Below, in pieces: positions 60,991 through 64,000 of a stretch of DNA of 64,000 nucleotides. The notes under the pieces are model-generated. The model saw nothing but the letters and a program-made list of their open reading frames with translations. It had not been told where the DNA came from and searched no databases. This DNA comes from WTFY01 sp965220875 (lineage in GTDB: Bacteria > Pseudomonadota > Gammaproteobacteria > UBA4575), in the NCBI GenBank assembly GCA_965220875.1, contig OZ244849.1, forward strand, positions 1,981,001-2,045,000, in the 5' to 3' direction. Both the position numbers and the translations under genes were made by a program. Positions within the stretch are counted from its first letter, which is position 1; every line of letters begins with the position of its first letter.

Positions 60991-63519
60991 CTACCAGTTC
61001 AGGTCGCCGTGCAGCATGACACTGTGGTGGGTGTCGCCATGTACTGGCCGGTCGTGCACGCCTTCCAGGCTGATTCTGAGCGAGGTCCCGATGTCAAACC
61101 GGCTGCCCAGGCTTAGACGCCGTGACCCGTCCCCGGACAGCAGCATGTCGGTGTACGGAGTCAACACACCCTGGCCGCCCCATGCAGAGCCAATGCCATA
61201 GGCCAGCCGTGCATTCACGTGTCCCGCTGCCTGGTTGGCCAGTGTCACTCCCCCGGTGTCCCACAACCGTTGTACGCCGCTGGCTGTATGACCCCATGCA
61301 GGCTGCACCGTAAGCGCAAGCCCCACGCCTGCTGCACCCGGATCGAGTTGCACCAGACCGCTTATGCCCCACTCATCGTAATCGTCACTATGGTTGAGCA
61401 GTGTCCGGGCTCGTCCTTCGACCGTCAGCCCGCTCTCTGGATCGCTATAGCGCAGGCTGCCCCCGGTCTCGATACTGCTGCCGGTATCACCGTCTCCTCC
61501 ATCATGCCGCACACCTAACTCCAGTGAGGGAGTAAGTGTTGCCCCCGAGGCAAGCTTCTGGACGTGGGCTCCTTCGAGCAAAAGCCGCTGCCGGCTGGCA
61601 TTCAAGTTCATGCCCTCCAAGGTCCCGGAACCATCAATGTCTGCCCATGTGAATGCCGCCTCAGCCTTGAGCCTCAGGGTCGTGGCTTCGGCTTCATACA
61701 GCAGCCCATTGATGCCTGCCGCGACCATTTGCTGGTCCATGTCACTGTCTTCCTTTTCCGCAGACTGGTCATTGACCTCCACTTCGCCCCAGCCATAACC
61801 GGCTGCAGCCCACAAGTTCATCCTTTCCGAGGCCTGCCAGCCCACGTAGGGGTTGATGCTCGTCAGGGTGGTCTTGGACTTGCCCTTGATATTGCTCGCG
61901 TCCCTGTAATCGACCATGCCTTGTGCCCATGCCACCGAAACACCTGCCAGCAGGTCTGTCCTCAGCCTGGTGTCGACCCCGAGGTGGACGCTGACCACGT
62001 CACCATCGTAGTCCAGCTGCCGGTCGCCGCCATCAAAGTCGCGGTAGTCTCCACTACCCCATAGCGACATGTCCCCGAACAGGCCACCCGAAGCACCCGT
62101 CCCGTCAAGCGGGAGAGTGAAGGACGAACTCGCAAACAGCCGGCCTAGATCGAACGTGTCGTTCCCAAGCGCTTGTCCATTTGCCAGCAGGGCATCGTAG
62201 AGCGTGGAGGCGCCGCCGAAGCTGAACGCCTTGGCTGGCAGTGTGCCGGAGTTCGCCTGCTGGATGCGACTCGAGACGGCATCCACTGTACTGGCAGTCA
62301 TGGCCCGCATGACCTGGGGCAATACGTCCTTGATCGCCTTGTTCTGACGCCCGGCCACTACCTCAGGTGAACTCAGGTAAAAGCCGGATCCGACAATAAC
62401 ACTATTCGGAGAAAGGCTTCCGTCAGCCCTGCGGTACCGGAACTCACGGGCATAGCCCACCTTGGGAATGTCGGCACTGTCGGTGTCGTCTGAGGGATCG
62501 TCAAAGTGATATTCCACGAAGCCGCCGTCCGGGCTACTGGTCGCAGCCTCAATCACTTGGGTCTGCACGAACTCCCCGGTCACCGCATCTCGAACGGTAG
62601 GCACCAGGGGCCGAAGTTCGAACCGGTCCGGAAACGCTCCGTGAAACAGGATGATGTTGCTGTTTAGGTCCAGTACGTAGACGTACACGGAGCCGTGTCT
62701 CCAGGGTCCGTTCGGATCCCGCAAGGCAACCTTGGCCTTTGAAATGGCTTCTCGACCACCGGTCGCTTGCAGTCTGAGAAAGTAGTTCCCCGCTTCCGTG
62801 ACGAAGGCCTTCAAGGTGCTGCGATCCACCACGTTCGCGGCAGTAACGGCCGGGTCGCCGTAATCGATGGGTTCTTGAGCCAGATGGGATGAGATAAGGT
62901 CAAACCCTGCTAGCAGTATCATCGGGGTCGCCTGGCGAGCTCGATTGTAGACACTGGCATAGCCTTTGGCACCTGGTATGCCCGGCCGTAAACCTGGTAT
63001 GGGAGCGGTCGCATCGAACGAGGCATGCGGTTCTTGCGACAATGTTCTCAGGATGGCAGCCGGGTTAGCCAAATCCGCTCGGGAGACTCCCAGCGAAGTA
63101 AGGATTTCTGCAAGGATTGCGCGATTGAGGAGTCTGCCCGACAACGCCATGTCCTTGGTGTGCACGAACACCCTGCCATCAGGCGTCAGTTGCACCAGGT
63201 AGGTGGAACCGGAACGCCAAGGGCCCCCCTCCTGCCTGATAAGGCATCCGAAGTGGTACGCTTGCTGCAAGCTTTCCGCGGATACACGCTTGAAATGATC
63301 TCTCGCAACTAGCGCAAAGTCCATGAGGCCCGCGCTGCCACTTTCCACCTGTTGGGCAGTTACCCGCGGGTCCGCAGGCTGAACCAGGCCAGGAGAGAGA
63401 GGACAAGGTTCATGCATTTGCGCCGAGGCGGTGTGCGTACCGGAAATTACACCAGCCAGTACGAGCAGGGCGAAAAAAAACATCTTCGACCTTGATGTGG
63501 AAAGTGTTCCGGTTTCCAT
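60991..63519 (-). CDS. Autotransporter with Cache-like sensor passenger domains
   Basis: An 842-residue secreted protein with a signal peptide ending HTASA-QM. The N-terminal half has two repeats resembling extracytoplasmic Cache sensor domains. One is around residues 70-140 (GPWRSGSTYLVQLTPDGRVFVHTK); the second is around 265-385 (GPWRHGSVYVYVLDLNSNIILFHGAF ... GFVEYHFDDPSDD ... VGYAREFR ... VIVGSGFYL). From about residue 500 on it is an autotransporter beta-barrel (GLFGDMSLWGSGDYRDFDGG onward) ending in the required aromatic, HGDLNW. Cache domains usually sense small ligands in chemoreceptors; here they would be on the cell surface. The ATG at 63519 has AGGGG 8 bp before it. Confidence 0.75.
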   Translation of the reverse strand: METGTLSTSRSKMFFFALLVLAGVISGTHTASAQMHEPCPLSPGLVQPADPRVTAQQVESGSAGLMDFALVARDHFKRVSAESLQQAYHFGCLIRQEGGPWRSGSTYLVQLTPDGRVFVHTKDMALSGRLLNRAILAEILTSLGVSRADLANPAAILRTLSQEPHASFDATAPIPGLRPGIPGAKGYASVYNRARQATPMILLAGFDLISSHLAQEPIDYGDPAVTAANVVDRSTLKAFVTEAGNYFLRLQATGGREAISKAKVALRDPNGPWRHGSVYVYVLDLNSNIILFHGAFPDRFELRPLVPTVRDAVTGEFVQTQVIEAATSSPDGGFVEYHFDDPSDDTDSADIPKVGYAREFRYRRADGSLSPNSVIVGSGFYLSSPEVVAGRQNKAIKDVLPQVMRAMTASTVDAVSSRIQQANSGTLPAKAFSFGGASTLYDALLANGQALGNDTFDLGRLFASSSFTLPLDGTGASGGLFGDMSLWGSGDYRDFDGGDRQLDYDGDVVSVHLGVDTRLRTDLLAGVSVAWAQGMVDYRDASNIKGKSKTTLTSINPYVGWQASERMNLWAAAGYGWGEVEVNDQSAEKEDSDMDQQMVAAGINGLLYEAEATTLRLKAEAAFTWADIDGSGTLEGMNLNASRQRLLLEGAHVQKLASGATLTPSLELGVRHDGGDGDTGSSIETGGSLRYSDPESGLTVEGRARTLLNHSDDYDEWGISGLVQLDPGAAGVGLALTVQPAWGHTASGVQRLWDTGGVTLANQAAGHVNARLAYGIGSAWGGQGVLTPYTDMLLSGDGSRRLSLGSRFDIGTSLRISLEGVHDRPVHGDTHHSVMLHGDLNW

Positions 63520-63595
63520 GCTTGATGCCCCTGATGTTTGGAATGACGAGAATATCAGAATTTACAAAAACTTTACAATAAAGCGCACTACACCG

Positions 63596-63632
63596 GTCAA
63601 GCCCCCAGTGTCTGTACCAGGTTCTGTGAGAG
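63596..63632 (-). mobile_element. Second, shorter copy of the transposase tail
   Basis: The plus-strand sequence from GTCAAGCCCC to GTTCTGTGAGAG matches 60875-60912 with a few differences. On the minus strand it encodes ALSQNLVQT, against ALSQNLVRT in the other copy. The two fragments are in direct orientation and flank the autotransporter gene. Confidence 0.6.
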
Positions 63633-63756
63633 AGCCGAAGTGATTGGCCATGCCCCAAAAACTCTTCCGCTTGAGTGAATAACTTCCCTTTAATTGCAAA
63701 AGCGCTGCCGGATAAACTCGACAGCCTGAATCCCAGGTGCGATCAGTTCTATAAAA

Positions 63757-64000
63757 TTACTGCTTCCCTTTACGCGGACATCGATACTTCGACATCTCTT
63801 CAAATTCTGCAAGCTGCTCTTCGGTCAGTACCTCTTTGAGTTGAGCATGCGTGTCAGCACGCAGTTCTTTAAAGAAGCTTTTCTTCTTTTCGCGCTTGGT
63901 TTGCATGATTTCTTGAAATTGAGCTTCCTGTTCAGAGGTCAGTTCAAGTTTTTCGGCCATGCGGTCCATGTGCCCTCCATGCCCGCCATGATCGGCGGAT
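63757..64000 (-). CDS. Spy/CpxP-like periplasmic protein (LTxxQ motif), N-terminus cut by window edge
   Basis: The frame runs from the right edge to the stop at 63757 and reads SADHGGHGGHMDRMAEKLEL then TSEQEAQFQEIMQTKREKKK. The His-rich HGGHGGH, followed by two LTxxQ-type helices (LELTSEQEAQF and LTEEQLAEF), is typical of Spy/CpxP periplasmic chaperones that respond to envelope stress or metals. An internal ATG (63969) is not the real start, because the preceding ASAD-like residues look like a signal cleavage region. A broken relative lies at 34253-34436. Confidence 0.75.
   Translation of the reverse strand, partial: SADHGGHGGHMDRMAEKLELTSEQEAQFQEIMQTKREKKKSFFKELRADTHAQLKEVLTEEQLAEFEEMSKYRCPRKGKQ

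Noticed and set aside
1..64000. CRISPR arrays, rRNA genes, phage structural genes, toxin-antitoxin pairs.
   Set aside because: No regularly spaced repeats, rRNA signatures or convincing candidates were seen in the window.

Overview
The window is a chromosomal segment of a gammaproteobacterium. The main evidence is a minus-strand translation/transcription block in the order rimP-nusA-infB-rbfA-truB-rpsO-pnp, plus a complete 14-gene nuoA-N operon with separate nuoC and nuoD and an initiator tRNA next to it. Species cannot be fixed from the sequence. Base composition is uneven: the left third is AT-leaning, the zinc-uptake genes (35.0-38.3 kb) are clearly GC-rich, and the nuo region is intermediate to GC-rich.

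Left part (1-20.9 kb): a truncated acyl-CoA synthetase, then guaB-guaA-tadA, divergent xseA, and a DksA homologue with a long histone-like Lys/Ala tail. Next is a minus-strand set encoding a multicomponent membrane monooxygenase: an AlkB/XylM-type di-iron hydroxylase, a small single-cluster ferredoxin (only 59 codons), a GST-like protein, a XylA-type ferredoxin/FAD reductase and a small membrane protein. msrB and the pnp-to-rimP block follow.

Accessory region (20.9-38.5 kb): in many gammaproteobacteria an initiator tRNA gene lies directly upstream of rimP. Here about 17.6 kb separates them. It holds lpdA, an OsmC-family gene and a flavin/sulfur cluster: an MsuE/SsuE-type FMN reductase, a decayed second copy of it, an SfnG-like dimethyl-sulfone monooxygenase, a stand-alone EF-Ts N-terminal (TS-N) domain protein, a bifunctional RibBA, an orphan ABC substrate-binding protein, a sigma-54 response regulator and a second flavin reductase. 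Good -24/-12 (sigma-54) promoter matches precede the substrate-binding protein gene and the second flavin reductase gene. The working model is a sigma-54-controlled unit for an organosulfur compound that also makes its own flavin. The rest of the region holds decayed genes (a truncated beta-hydroxyacid dehydrogenase, a frameshifted Spy-like gene, an IS5-type transposase remnant), an ankyrin-repeat protein, and a Zur-regulated zinc ABC transporter with a palindromic Zur box.

Right part (38.5-64 kb): the initiator tRNA with its own terminator, nuoN back to nuoA, then small genes (SRPBCC, SnoaL-like, rhodanese), a FadL-family porin, an unrecognised secreted protein, an aldehyde dehydrogenase, an autotransporter whose passenger resembles Cache sensor domains and which is flanked by transposase-tail fragments, and the start of a Spy/CpxP-like gene cut by the window edge. 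Everything here was read by eye and by translation; no database search was made.
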